Below, in pieces: positions 11,580 to 23,366 of a DNA stretch of 64,000 bases. Location of the stretch: the NCBI GenBank assembly GCA_020080175.1, contig JAGHQL010000040.1, positions 62,001-126,000 of the forward strand, read 5' to 3'. The DNA comes from Glutinoglossum americanum. Taxonomy: Eukaryota > Ascomycota > Geoglossomycetes > Geoglossales > Geoglossaceae. The notes under the pieces are model-generated. The model was given only the letters and a program-made list of their open reading frames with translations. It did no database searches and was not told where the DNA came from. Within the stretch, counting starts at the first letter, position 1; each line of letters opens with the position of its first letter. The position numbers were made by a program, and so were the translations under genes.

Positions 11580-12397
11580 GGTCGGCGCCGGAAAAGCCGA
11601 GCCTCTTGTCACCACATCTAGCCTCGATTGGTGCCCTTTTGGCCGTCGATCCTGGTCATTTCCCGCAGGTCACAGAGTGGTTCAATTTTCGTTCACCGCC
11701 AGCCCGGTTGAGATCCGAACCTCGTGAAATCGTCGTCGGACCGAACAGGGAAAAAAAGACAAGCGTGTGAGTTTGTGTGAGATCCAAGTGGGATGGATCT
11801 TCAACACCGCCTACAAGGCGTAGATCACAGAGTTTCAAACGTGACCAGAGATACAAGGCACAACGATGTGCTGGGGCTCTAGAGAAACTAGGCCCTTGGT
11901 TTAAATCAGCACAACAAGTCGTCGTACTAATGGATGGATGGCGAGATGCTGCAGCTGAATGCTTATCCATCGAAGTGAGTCACATGACTCAACCACCATC
12001 CGTTTCCGGATATGTCGCAAAACGCCGCAGTCACAATTACTGATTTTTCAAAACTCACCTTGGATTAATTATTGCATATTGGGCAATCAATAAAGACCGT
12101 AATACAGTCACTCTATTAGAACCCAAAATCCTCCGGTCTTTGTGAATCCCATCGTTAGATATCTCTGAAAAGCTAGACCGTGGATGCCGGAAATTCTACG
12201 GGACAAGCTGTGTGACCGGCCCCAGGTGACAATGGCAATTGTCGAGCAACTACCTCCAAAGCTCGATCCGACCGGATTACAGGCCATTCTCCGCCACACT
12301 GTCCTAACCTCTAAACGCCATCGCTTCCTCAACCTCATTAGCCGCCGGCGGCCGCGAGTAAAACCGTGTAGTACTTCGCGTAAAAGCCCCAGGGGTT
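11580..12397. other. Promoter side of KOG1
   Basis: This region lies between the KOG1 start and the 3' end of the small predicted gene at 12398. Frames on both strands are short and show no domain. It presumably contains the KOG1 promoter and leader. Confidence 0.45.
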
Positions 12398-12717
12398 TTA
12401 AGCCATCCGCTTCTGCTCCTCCTCCTCGTATGCGTGGAGGATCGCTCGGTTCTCGCAAGCGAGATTGGAAAAGAATTGCGCCCGTTGGGAAGCTAACAGT
12501 AGCCGTGGAGGGCGGGGGAAGTGAGTACGAGGGGAGTGGTGGGGGTAAGCTACACCAGGAACCCAAACGCAGCAGATACGGCAAAAGGAATGTCACTTCT
12601 TGAGGCATCAGGAGCCGAAATCTGGAAATCACGGTCTAGTTGCGCGAGCTGCCTGTAGTAGCAAGCCTCCTTAATGGAAGGGTTGAACCTGGAGCTGTAA
12701 CAAAAGAAAGCATTCAT
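12398..12717 (-). CDS. Possible small two-exon gene of unknown function
   Basis: Two stretches read like real coding sequence on the minus strand. Exon A (12597..12694, or from an ATG at 12717) reads FNPSIKEACYYRQLAQLDRDF, and exon B (12398..12492) reads AQFFSNLACENRAILHAYEEEEQ before a TAA. They join in frame through a GTGACA donor and TTAG acceptor. The total is about 70 residues, helical and charged. The sequence before 12694 looks like a splice acceptor (pyrimidine run then CAG), so the true first exon may lie upstream, where it would overlap the 3' end of the dehydrin-like gene. I do not recognise the family. Confidence 0.35.
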
Positions 12718-12780
12718 CACATCCCCTCAAGGGACGCGCAGTGGTTCCTAACCCACAGCTTCCCCCCAAGGAAAGCGCGT

Positions 12781-13988
12781 TCACACCGTCCCACTACCAT
12801 ATTTCTCAGGGCCAGACATTGCAGGCGCACTGCCATGGCGGCCGGCACGGTTATGCTTGTGGTCATCATGTGCAATGACAGGTTCTCCATGATGAGCAGC
12901 AAAGACGGACGGAGGAACTCTCGCAGTATCATGTGTATCAACCTCGGCTGGACCACGCCCTCCCGACCTGATTTCCGCCAAACCAAAATAAGAACATCCC
13001 CAAATTTTGAGACACTGGATACAAGAATAGATCACACTCGGAAAGACCTACATATGGGCCTTGTTTCCGCCGATGCTCTTGCTGCCATCCAAATCGGAGT
13101 CGTGCCTAGGGTCCAGCTCGTTGAGGAAGTCCGAATTGTGAGAGCCAGCAGCATCCTGAGCGGTGCCAGTTCCAGGAGTAGCACGAGTCCTAGCAATGCC
13201 GCGCTGGTGAGTGCCGTGAGAACCGTGGCCATCAAAGGCCGAATCGACACTTGAGGGTTAACATTATCAGCAAATGCGTGAGTAAATCCTAGTCGTGGAC
13301 AATATCGGACATACCAAGGATCAAGCCTATTAGTGACATTAGAGTCACGAGGACCCACATTAGTAGACCTAGTAGTGTCAGCAGTGTCGCCAATGTAGTC
13401 AGGCGCGCCAATATGGCGATTGTCACGGTGGGCCCTAACCCACTCGCAGTAGTTCCAACGGTACTGGAGCGGTCAAGATCATTGTCATCCCTAATTAACT
13501 TATCAGATAGCTACTAATCAATTACAACCTCCACAACAGTTATTACCTCGGATCAAGTCCACCAGCCACACTGGGCGAATGAGGCCTAGCACTAGCAGAG
13601 CTGTAGGCGCTAACCGCACCATGCTGGGTGCCATAATCGCCCAGAGTGCTTCCAACAGCACGAGAGCCGCCGAGATCACTACCAACCACCGAAGGCCATT
13701 AGAACTATAGATATCAACCGCATCAACTTCGGAAACGAGTCACAATTACCTCGGATCAAGTTTGTTAGCAGCATTAGAAGAACCAGGACCAGCTTTAGTA
13801 GAGCCGCAAGCATCAGCCGTACCATGTTGGGTGCTCTGCTGAGCGCCGTATCCCCCCGCAGTATCTCCAACAATGACAGTATTGCCGTGACCACTCTCGA
13901 CCCTAGAAAGAGAGTCAGAGGAAGCAGGACTAACTCCAAGGCAAGGTCGTGTATACGCCGGATCCATCTTGCTGCCCACACTAGACAT
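12781..13988 (-). CDS. Dehydrin-like stress protein with DPR repeats
   Basis: Fungal DPR proteins are hydrophilic, largely disordered proteins tied to desiccation, osmotic, cold and oxidative stress tolerance in spores and hyphae. Predicted exons are 13957..13988, 13750..13902, 13547..13678, 13315..13434, 13052..13249 and 12781..12967, giving 273 residues. The diagnostic repeat is clearest near the end as LDPRHDSDLDGSKSIGG. Earlier, more divergent units read DPAVESGHGNT, DPSDLGGSRAVG, DPRAHRDNRHIG and DPCVDSAFDGH. The C-terminus is His-rich and ends GPEKYGSGTV. Introns 1 to 4 each interrupt a repeat right at or just after the DP dipeptide, all in phase 2, so each exon is a repeat module. The protein has no Cys-rich or enzyme motif. 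The long variable spacers make exon limits less certain than the repeat calls. Confidence 0.82.
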
Positions 13989-16900
13989 GATGTTGTTCCG
14001 GTCAAGATCGCAGAGATAGATAAGTATGTAGCTCGTAGAGATAATGTGATTAATGTAGTTATATCAATTGACCCTTCGAAGAAGATGCTGGTGAGAAAAG
14101 AAAGAAGAGCTCGAAGTACGTCGTGGAAGGCATTATAAAGTCCTCCTCCCGCTATAAAAATCCGAAAGGTAGGCGTGATGGGGTATCGACATCAGACTAC
14201 CATATTCAGCTAGAAGAGATTCGGACTAAGCGATCGTTGCGAAGCGCAACAGAAAGCCTGAGTGCTCCGTCACTGCCCTTTTCAGCAAGAATAATGGCGG
14301 TGACGTCTTGCCTTCCCTTTCCTGCCCATAACTAAATCTGTCTGCCATCCTCCTCCAAACACGGCCTAGGCACGTAACTTCGAAATACGATCGTTAACTC
14401 AAATGCAAAGGCAAGCAAACAATCGAAGTTTGGATCGCAGTGACAGGAAATCGCACAACACGCAACGGCAAAAATGACAAAAGAAGGGAAGGTAATGCCA
14501 TCAAAGAAGTTCTTGTATGACTAGAGGAAGTACCTTCTTCTCGCTCCTTCTGTAAAATCGAAGGAGTTCACTTCCGCCCAGATAACAAATCAGGGTAATT
14601 ACCCCTACCCTAACCCCCAGAGCCCTAAAGACCGTAACAAATGACCCATTACATACCGAGAGCCGTCACATGACCTCATTAGTCATCAACCCGCTTCTTA
14701 CATCTGCCAAACTTACTCCACTCCACGAAAGCTACTCCACTCTACCCAATTGACTAACTACATTCTCCCAATGGCATCATACCAAAAAAACAAGGGTTAC
14801 CATGGCGGGAATCCTGGAACAGCCAACAGCTAAAATGCCTATCAACCGCTATTCTCTATTTTTATTATTCGATTTTTATCTTTGAAAGTGGGTTAATGGC
14901 CGCAGTTTGGACCACCAACAACCAAAACACCGATAAATCTCCTTCCGGATAGGATACGGATGAGGAGTCCCGACAACGCATGAACGGGAGATCTGGGTCC
15001 AAACTTCTCTACCGCATTCCCACCACCTACAGCCTACCAACTACCACCGCATTGAATAGCTCCCCTCTCCAGAGGACTCCCAAAATAAAATACCCAGGAA
15101 ACCATGCCACGAGCCCTAGACTAAGTTCGTTTCGCCTTAACACCGTTGCCCGAACTCTTCGCCCCCAGATGGTGTCGTTTCTTTTGTTTTTCTAGTGGCA
15201 CGCGGCGATGGGCGCGGTACCTGGTCCTTGCTCCCTTGACCTTGCCCCTGCCCTTGAAGAACCAAGGGGCTCCACGCATGCAACCAATCAATCATGCAAG
15301 GGGATAACAAGAATGCCGTACATACGTCCACCACGTGTTTTATACGCTCCGAGAAAATCATTCTTGGGATCTTCCTCCCCCTCCTCTTCGGAATTTCCCA
15401 TAACCATCTCACCAAATATTTTTAAGCTTATCTTACGAGGTTATTTTACGAGGGTGACGTGCAAGCTGTTTATTTTATTATATTATTATATTTAAAAATC
15501 GATAAGATTGAAAGCCCGGAATACCGTACTTTTGGGGTAAAGGATCGTCCAGGCAGGTATGCGTACGCGCCTCTGAACCCACAAGGAAACCACAAACACC
15601 AAAAAGAGGTTCGAGTCAGGTTCTGGTGCGGAGATCGTCGTGGGACAACGGGTCGCTCGGGCAAAACATGGCGACGAGACTCAACGCTTGGGCTCAAACA
15701 TGCGAGACTCGCAGAGGAATGTGTATCTCAACCTGAAAATAAACTGGAATTCGCTGGACCGAGAAGCCAAAAGAGAGGAAAAGGGGTCAAAAACATATCC
15801 AGTTTTTATTTTTATTTTTATTTCCACCGTTTTTCCACTTTACGTAAAATATCTCCCCCGCCGCTTTTGAGACCAGCCACCTTCTCATCAGGCGGTGTGA
15901 AACCCGCTCTCAACCTCCCGTCAGTGAGCAAAAACGTCCACCGCCCACCTACATTTAGTTCGCCAACCCCCCCCCCAAAAAAAATAATTCCGCTCGCATA
16001 AGGCAGCAAAGTACCTACATACGCATATCTGTATGTACATGTACACCCTTCACCGCAGGCACGGCTCTGCGAACAGGGCGGGCCGCGGTAGCTGCGGCTG
16101 CATATGCGTGCCAGTTACGTACACCCGCCCACTTACAAAGCCGCGCACATGCGAGCGCGCAGGCATGACCCCGGGGGCGCGCGCAGGGTGTCGAACCGAA
16201 GGGCTCGCCAGCCTCCAGCCAGGACGTTCTGGACAGGCTATTTTGGACGCTGGACCACCCCCCCCCTTTATTCGCGCCGAACCCCCATCGACGGTTCATT
16301 CCCCCCCCCCCCCCCCCCCAACCCCGGAGAGCTGGGCGGACGGGGTTCGGAATGAGAACTACTATGCTGCGACCCAGCCCCAGAGGTGGTGGTAATTGGA
16401 GCACTGCCTCTGGCTTCCTCCCGGGGCGTTCCGGTGGTGGAGTTGGAGTTGGGCTGTCGCAGGGTGGTTGTGTTCGGGGGGGGGACACGCTCCGTGGTCC
16501 TGTGACGACGCCATGGGTCGTCGCTGCGTTCTGGACGAAGGTCTTGACGCGTGCGTGGCGCGTGCGGGTCAACGCTCACGCTCTCGCATCCTCTTCCTGT
16601 ACTTGACTTCTACGTGTATATATCTAACTTTTAATCAAGTAGAGGATTAACCCCGTCGGGTGACCGTTCCGTTTCCAACTCCCTCGTCGTGCCATAACCT
16701 CCGTCCAACAACAGGGTCGACGGGATTGGGCGCTCTCAACGTCGTTTGAAACTCAAAATAAATTATTCGTATCAAATCATAGTCTCGATGATTGTGTATA
16801 AGGGAAATAATAGTCCTTGTGAGGTAGATTTAATTAATTAGGAGATCCAGCCTTATTGTATTGAAGTAAGTTGAAGGATTGACTGACACCGCCGCTATGT

Positions 16901-17096
16901 TTTATTGCCTTGATCAACACCTGTCCGAGCCAAACCACCCAAACTGGATAATACCAAGCCGAGACAAAGAGGTGTGAGACGGGGAAAGGGAGAGAGAGAA
17001 AGGGCTATATGTGAAGCTCAATCAAGAAAATACCAACGCCAAGTGCCTAGCGTACCGTACAGGAATTGCAGTCGTACACACATATGAAAATCAGGA
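13989..17096. other. Three-kilobase gap with no convincing gene
   Basis: No frame shows a domain or a believable exon chain. The stretch is mixed: an AT-rich part (about 14400-15530), a GC-rich part with a 19-base poly-C run (16301-16319), and the presumed 3' region of the RING ligase near 17000. A plus-strand frame around 16033-16395 is Arg/Pro-biased and looks like a composition artefact. Confidence 0.5.
16301..16319 (+). repeat. Poly-C tract of 19 bases
   Basis: A pure C run in a GC-rich non-coding stretch. A related shorter C run lies a few dozen bases upstream at 16257-16266. It is likely length-variable. Confidence 0.9.
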
Positions 17097-19913
17097 TCAC
17101 CGGTCCCGCTCCTCTGTGTCTCGTCGGCGAGCTTCCCTGCTACCGAAGTTTGTAGAGAGGTTTCGTAACCCAGCCATACTCGATCGGGCTATGTTTCGAC
17201 ATCGCCACCAGATCATACCTCCAATGCTGCCTTGCCGTTCAGCCATCAGGGAGGGGGCGGCGCCGTTATCACCGTTCTCGAGATCAGTATCGCCATCGCC
17301 GTTGGAAGCTCGGTTCTGTGCCAAAAGGGGGGACGAAGGAGAGCTACTCTCCTCGTCGTCTTCCAAGTCATCGCGATATGGGGAAAGTCGACTGCCTAGG
17401 GATGAGTTGCGAGATATGGAGCGAACCACGTCTCCTTTGCAGATGGGACACGTGCGGCGGCGTGTCGTAAGCCATGGCGTACTGGCGGTTAGATGTTAGT
17501 AAGGATTTATAGTCCCAAAATCTAAATGACCGACTTACATGCAGTCCGCGTGGAATTCATGCCCGCACGGAAGTCTCATGACCCTGCTGACGCCATCAAC
17601 ATACTCCTCGAGGCAAACCACACATTCTTCCTGATGGCCTACGTATCGTTTCCTTTGGGTTCGAGGATGGCCGGGCTTCTCGAATGTAGGACGCCGCGGA
17701 GTCTCGCCTTCGCTGATTGGCTTTAGGCGAGATCGAGACATTTCAGGGGACTCTAGTACGTCTGAAGCGGTATGGGATCGCTGCCTGGAACGTGGCGAGA
17801 TTGGCCGCGCTACAGATTGAAGTAACGGTGAAGTTGGAGAAAACGAGTGGGGCGTGGCGATTCGGAGAGATGATAGGCTCGATGCGGTGGAGAGTGTGTG
17901 GTAAGTACGCACGGGAAGTCTCTCAACAACTGACTTTGGTGCACGCCATCTCCGTCTTCTTATCCTGGACCGTAGAAGCAAAAGAGCGTATACCACAGTT
18001 AAGGTAACCAGCGGACTAACAACCAAGACCAAAAGCGTATCAAAAAATGGACTTGCAGACATGCTAGTCGGTGTAAGTGTCACCCAGAGGCCTTGATGGT
18101 CTTCGCCATCTCCGTCATCGTCGTCGTCGCCATCATCACTATCGACATCTGTAACGAATTCAGGGCTTTCTTGATCGCTCTTGTGGCTATTGTGCGCGGA
18201 GTACCCTCCATCTTTCCCCATCCAGGGCATATGGCTCAACCATCCATGACCAGGTTTTGCACTAGGGTCAATATCCTCACCATTGTTGGTAGTCGATTTG
18301 CCATGAGGTTTATTTTTATCGTCATATTCTCCGCTGCTTGGCGTGATACTGCCTCCCGGCAATCTGCCATTTCCTTTGAACTTGCCGTTTTTGGAATTGC
18401 CGGAAGTCCCTGGCATCAGCTTATCTGCTGATGGGAGCTTGGCGTTCGAGTTTTTTGATTCACTGTTTGCTTTGGTGGGCGTTGAATCGGAAGGGTCCTC
18501 ACCTTTAAGCGAGGGCATTCCAACCAGGTCGGGATCCCTCCAGTCTTGGACTCCGATCTCAAAGTCATCGGTGGCAGTTAGGCCGGCTCCAGATTCGGGC
18601 GATGTTGTAGATTTTCCTGGGGTCTTGCCTTTGCCGGAGGCGAATTTTTTTGGTTTCTTCTCTTCATCAGTCGGATGTTCGACCAATACCCAGTCTAGCT
18701 CGCCACTACTTGGCGGGCGCCTGCTATCCTGTTCCAATCCTGGTAGTCCAGTATCTCGATATCCAAAGCCAAGCTTCGAGAGGAAGATGCGCAACCAGCT
18801 CCTTTTCTCCTTCACCTGAAATGGAGAAGCCACCACACCAGACCCAGATCCTATTCTACTAGCCTTCCCAGTCGACGTAGGCTTGGTGTTGGCCATGGTG
18901 GGTGTAAATGTTGGCCAGCCCTTGATTTTTTTGGTCTTCTTCCGGCCCTTGCCGCCGACAGCATTCTTATCCGGGCGTTCCTCTCCTTCGGGAGGGATGA
19001 GAGAAGATAAAAGATGTGCGGTTGTGTGAGATGTAAACAAAGACGGAATAGTGACATTCGATGTGTCTCCCCGAGCATACATTGTGACAAGGCCCCCTCC
19101 TCTAGTATTATCTCCAACAATGAGCGCAATTCCACCCCTTCTTTGAGTCCATTTGACTTTCTCCAGAAAGCCGCAACCGCCACGAGTGAGTAGAACAATC
19201 TTTCCAGTTATTTCGGCGCTCTCTTGTAAGGACTGAATATCTGCATGTTCCGTGGATGGTGTCTTGCCAGCACCGGCAGAATCAGAGGAATCTCGCCCAG
19301 GCTTCGTCGGTTTCGATAACGTCGAGCCTTGGTGAGGTTGATGAAGATAGTCGTCGGTACCGTCATCTTGCGCTGCAGGATGCTCTTGAAGCTGTGCGAT
19401 CTTCTCATCCACCCTATCCACCGAGGAGTCTCCGCCGACCAGCTTCTTCAGACCCCTGCCTGAGGCGTCGTATTTGCTGTCATTAATGTCTGAGCTCGTC
19501 TCATCGCCTCCGGGGCTCTTGTCTCCATCTCCCCAACCGGGGACATCGCTACACCCGAGTTCTCCTTCCGAACCAGCAGCCATGCCATTTCTCCGCAGAT
19601 TATCATCATCTCCAAATCCACTGCCGATCCAAAGTTGACCACTCAGCCCCTTCGCCGGCAATAGAGGCCCAAAAGCTGCAGGGCGTGAAAGGAAAAACGT
19701 GGAGTTGTCATCCGTTAGGCTGATGATGGCAGACGGAGGGAACAGTGAATTAGGTGTATGGAACGAAAAGAGTGCTCGAAAGCTGGACTTGCCAGCTGTA
19801 GACGACTCAGAAACTGAACGTCGCGGGTGTGCTGAGAGAAGAGATAGAAACGTTAGGAAAACTGGTACGGCAACAAAACACACGAGCAGAATTATGAGTC
19901 GTGGCAGACGCAT
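17097..19913 (-). CDS. PA-TM-RING-type E3 ubiquitin ligase
   Basis: These membrane ligases sit in endosomal or vacuolar membranes and use a cytosolic RING-H2 to ubiquitinate sorted cargo. Exons are 17539..19913 and 17097..17481, giving 919 residues. A hydrophobic N-terminal signal (residues 5-27, IILLVCFVAVPVFLTFLSLL) starts the protein. A protease-associated domain lies around residues 215-310 (GKIVLLTRGGCGFLEKVKWTQ, IPSLFTS). A long Ser/Gly/Lys-rich luminal linker ends in an acidic patch, followed by one membrane span near 630-652 (LLVLVVSPLVTLTVVYALLL) with an Arg-rich stop. The RING is split by the 57-nt intron: CVVCLEEY...LPCGHEFHADC in exon 1 and WLTTRRRTCPICKGD in exon 2, giving C3H2C3. 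The tail is Ser/acidic. All zinc ligands are present, so the gene looks functional. Confidence 0.9.
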
Positions 19914-20636
19914 CTTCGTTGTCGAGGGGTTATAATTTGTGGAGGTGGGGTGGGCCGATTCGAAATAGAAATGTTCAAGCCGGATCAGCTAGAGAGCTGC
20001 CGAGGGGTAGTAATAGCTCTCATCCGCAAAGAATGAGCGCTTGCGATTTATCCAGGGAGTCTGGGACCTTAGAGGGTATGCTGTGGCGGTGGTGCTTCGG
20101 TTTGGTGTTGTGATAGAGTAACCCTGGATGTAGGCGAGGCCGATCGCCTTGGGCCCGATGAATGGGCTACCGCCGTAGAAATGAGAGCAGAGACGCGTAG
20201 CAATATAACAAGTACATCTATATGATTGATCCAAAGAAGACAGTCCGGAAATATAGAAAGTCCTTCTTATTTACGAATACTTGATCATCCGATAGTCTGA
20301 TCACGTGGACAAACCCATCTGGAGGGATTTACCGCATGGACGAAAATCAAAATCTTTCCCAATGCCAGCCGCGGACAGGAACATACTATGATTCTTCTCT
20401 ATAAAAAATTATGAAAATGTTTTGCGGGATCGATTGATCATGATAATATGACATGGAACCCAATATTTACTCCGTCCCACCCAAAGTCACCCCTTAATGT
20501 TTTTCATGCTATACCATAAGTCTTACATGCGTCCACATAATTTGAGAGCGAACGAACCGCGGTAGGCACCTCTCAGTGCTACTCGGTATTAAACACTTCT
20601 TTACATGCAGTTTGACGAGGACGCCTCTCTACCACC
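19914..20636. other. Intergenic region
   Basis: Upstream of the RING ligase start (19913) and downstream of the next minus-strand gene (ends 20637). No gene, RNA or repeat was seen. It presumably includes the ligase promoter. Confidence 0.5.
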
Positions 20637-21382
20637 CTAGGTCATAAATTCGTAAGATATTCTGAATTTTGCGATAACCCATCGCTCCCCGTGAGGGATT
20701 ATACCGGCCTTGGTACGTGATCGATATACAAGAATCTCGGTGTCGACTTCCGTGCGCCGGAATTTTTGTCTGACTTTGGCTTCTTCTCTGATTTGGGGTT
20801 TGACTTTGACATCCTGGGCAAGAGAATGGACCACTGCTCAGGCATTAGTATATGTGGTGACATGCAGCTATCGGGCACGGCGGTGGGTATACTCACTTTG
20901 CGGCTGCCATGCGCCGCGGAGTCTTTCCTGCCGTGTTGGCCTTGAGATAGGGAACGAGACTCTTCATCTACTGAGCGCATAAAGATAGGTCGATCGACCC
21001 CGCTCTTAGGTGAAGAGCTCTTCTTCCTAAGTCTCCTCACCAGGCGTCTTGGCTTGTCGTCCTCATCCTCAGAGTCGGAATCGAATGCTGAAGTAAGGTT
21101 TGGAGGACTTCTCCAAGGCACCTCGTGAATGGAGCCTGCATAGCCGTCACCAGCCGGATGGCAAGCAAGAGATGATGTACGAGTAGGGAAAGGCCAATTA
21201 GGGCGGTCGGGTGGGGCGTCATTCGACATATCGTGGTAGGAACTTGATCTGGAAGAAGTTCTTGAATAGGCCGTCCATTCTGATTCTGATTGTTCCTGCG
21301 GCGTTCTCGGGCGGAGGAGTGGCCAGTCTGGGTGCATGCGTAGGACTTCAGATGTAGGGTAGAACGATGGAGCCCTATCCAT
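20637..21382 (-). CDS. Unrecognised hydrophilic protein, two exons
   Basis: I do not recognise this protein. The ATG at 21382 opens a 162-codon exon (20897..21382) joined by a canonical GTGAGT donor and CCCAG acceptor to exon 20637..20813, for 220 residues. It starts MDRAPSFYPTSEVLRMHPDWPL, is rich in Ser, Arg and Pro, has an acidic run SDSEDEDD followed directly by basic RRLVRRLRKK, and ends in a mixed-charge exon containing EVDTEILVYRSRTKAG. There is no signal peptide or membrane span. If the 83-nt intron is retained, the first exon reads on to a stop at 20699 with a different basic tail, so two C-termini are possible. The acidic/basic switch suggests a disordered nuclear or regulatory protein, which is inference only. 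Confidence 0.6.
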
Positions 21383-23366
21383 TATAACTGACAGATTTGT
21401 TTGATATTGAAAAACTGATGAAAGCGAGAGTATAAACGAGACAGATGAACGAGTGTGGATAGATGAACTTTGGGCGCTATCAAGTGAGGGGAGAGCCCCA
21501 TTTAACAAACGCTGTGGCTACAAGAGCCGTACTCATGGATGAGAGGGCTATGGGTTTGATCCTCGCCAGTGAACTACAGGGAACATCGCGGACAGATTTT
21601 TTCCCCGACATCGAGTGCACAGCTAATTGCCAGTTAATATATATTAAAAGACATCCTCTTAGCATAAGCATACAGCAGCCGCGATAGGTGAGGAGTTGGT
21701 CTGCTGGGGGACCAGGGCTTGTATCTATGTTTGTGTTGTTTCTGAACGCAGGGACTCCCATGGCCGAGGACAGGGCTACCAGGAATCAACCGTGCGGCCT
21801 TGCAATCCGGCCAATTGGCCACCATGCAAGTCATGGAAGTCGACAATCATTCCAGATCCGTTCGGCACGTCCAGTTTCGCCCGAGGGGACCCATAACACA
21901 GCCCAGCCAAGTGCCTACACCACTGTGTGAGGATTGTAGCAAGTTTGTCTTTGCCTTAGGCAACTGCCGGAGTTCCCTTTGCCGAGTCGCTCTTAGGCCG
22001 CTCGATTTCACGAGTGGGTATCGCAGGCGTTGGAAACCCCACCCAACTCGCCAGCAATAGGGAAAACGAGTAGTCAGATAAAGTACAACCCACACTCGAC
22101 TCCACCGTAATCCTGGAAGTACCTCGATACGAGCGGGGTCTGCCGCGTAAAGTTGTGTAACCCAGCAGTCTGGGCTCCCCATGCGGGCGACTCGTTTTGC
22201 CCTTGCGATCGTTTCTTAGGGAGGACCCTTTAGGACCGATAAGTGTGCAGTCTTCATCTAGGTGATACTCGCTCTATCGCTCTAATTTGGCTGTGAGGAC
22301 TGATCGTCTAGGGACTTTCGACCCACCGAAGCTGCGCCCTTGCAGTCGGGTTTCGTGGTGACCTTTTATTCCCTGGTTGACATGGGGTCTAGCATTTCAA
22401 AGTGCTGACTGCTTCCCTGAGGTTGCGGTGTACCCTCTTGGATCAAATGCATATCGAGACCCGGCCGCCTACGGCCCATACATAAATCCTGAGGTAGGGT
22501 AGAGGGGATTAGCCAATGAAATAAACTTTAGTAAAAGTTGTTAGTATGAGGATGCAATACTGCCTGATTGGTTTGATTTTACGAAGTCAAGAGTTGCTTG
22601 CCCGTTGCAAAAATGGCTTACAGTCACTAACGAACCAATAATATCCGCTGGGGATTCAACCCTAAGTTTTGTGCTCGTTAGAATGATCGGTAGCACAACG
22701 AGTTTCTCTAACGTTAGTTGCTACTATATAAACATTCATGTTCTATTATTCCTTTTTTTTAAAGTCATTCTCTGCTCTCAGATTGGGGCTTCTAGCCGCA
22801 AGCTGAGCGTTGTTGACATCTGCTTTGGGGGCATATAACCATCCCAGTGACTTCAACGCATGAGACGACGTTCATGGTCGTTGTTCTGGACACTCTTTTA
22901 AGTCATACGCATCTGCACATGGCATATCTACTATCCCACTGGCCCATGATACTAGAGTTATATCTAAGCCATTTTTTTGGGTTTATCTTATAATCCTTGA
23001 TGTAAGAGATGAGGAAGGTGCGAGCCTCATCCATTCTGCAGAAGAGCCCGGGGAGCAACACTCTTCGCAAGCCAGTCGCGAGAAATTTCAAAAATCCAGC
23101 AGGAGGTCTGTTCTGCCTGATTGTGCGGGTAAAGCTCTCGAGCAAGAGTTGGTAAAGCAACAGGCGTTGCGACTTCAGCAAAGAGACGGAAAGAAACGTT
23201 CTATTGCGAATCGTTTTTCCTCATGCGGGCCTCCCCTAAATTCTCACCCTCCTTAATAACCCATCATCACCACACACGATAACGCGAAAACCGTTGCTTA
23301 TCATCTCACCTCTTAAAACTTGTTATCGTAATTGCCTTTTTTTCCACTTTCCGGCCGCTAGCTATC
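21383..23366. other. Two-kilobase gap without a recognisable gene
   Basis: Short frames only. A minus-strand frame near 22903-23178 reads protein-like for about 60 residues (LLLYQLLLESFTRTIRQ, FLISYIKDYKINPKKW) but has no ATG of its own and no known domain; it may be a gene remnant. The part from about 22180 to 22520 looks compositionally even and non-coding. No terminal repeats were found. Confidence 0.45.

Noticed and set aside
12184-12603. 139-codon plus-strand frame starting with ATG
   Set aside because: Basic, Arg/Ser-rich and antisense to two better coding stretches; likely a shadow.
6648-16000. KOG1 and the dehydrin-like gene as a stress operon
   Set aside because: Same strand, but each has its own introns and upstream region; fungi rarely use operons and nothing indicates co-transcription.
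16015-16572. Long minus-strand frame with Pro/Gly/Arg-rich protein
   Set aside because: It spans a poly-C run, lacks any domain and mirrors equally long frames on the other strand, as expected of GC-rich non-coding DNA.
21530-21590. B-box-like GGGTTTGATCC suggesting a tRNA or SINE
   Set aside because: No acceptor stem, D arm or anticodon arm could be folded around it.
22000-22600. Possible solo terminal repeat of a mobile element
   Set aside because: No matched ends, target duplication or second copy were found in the window.
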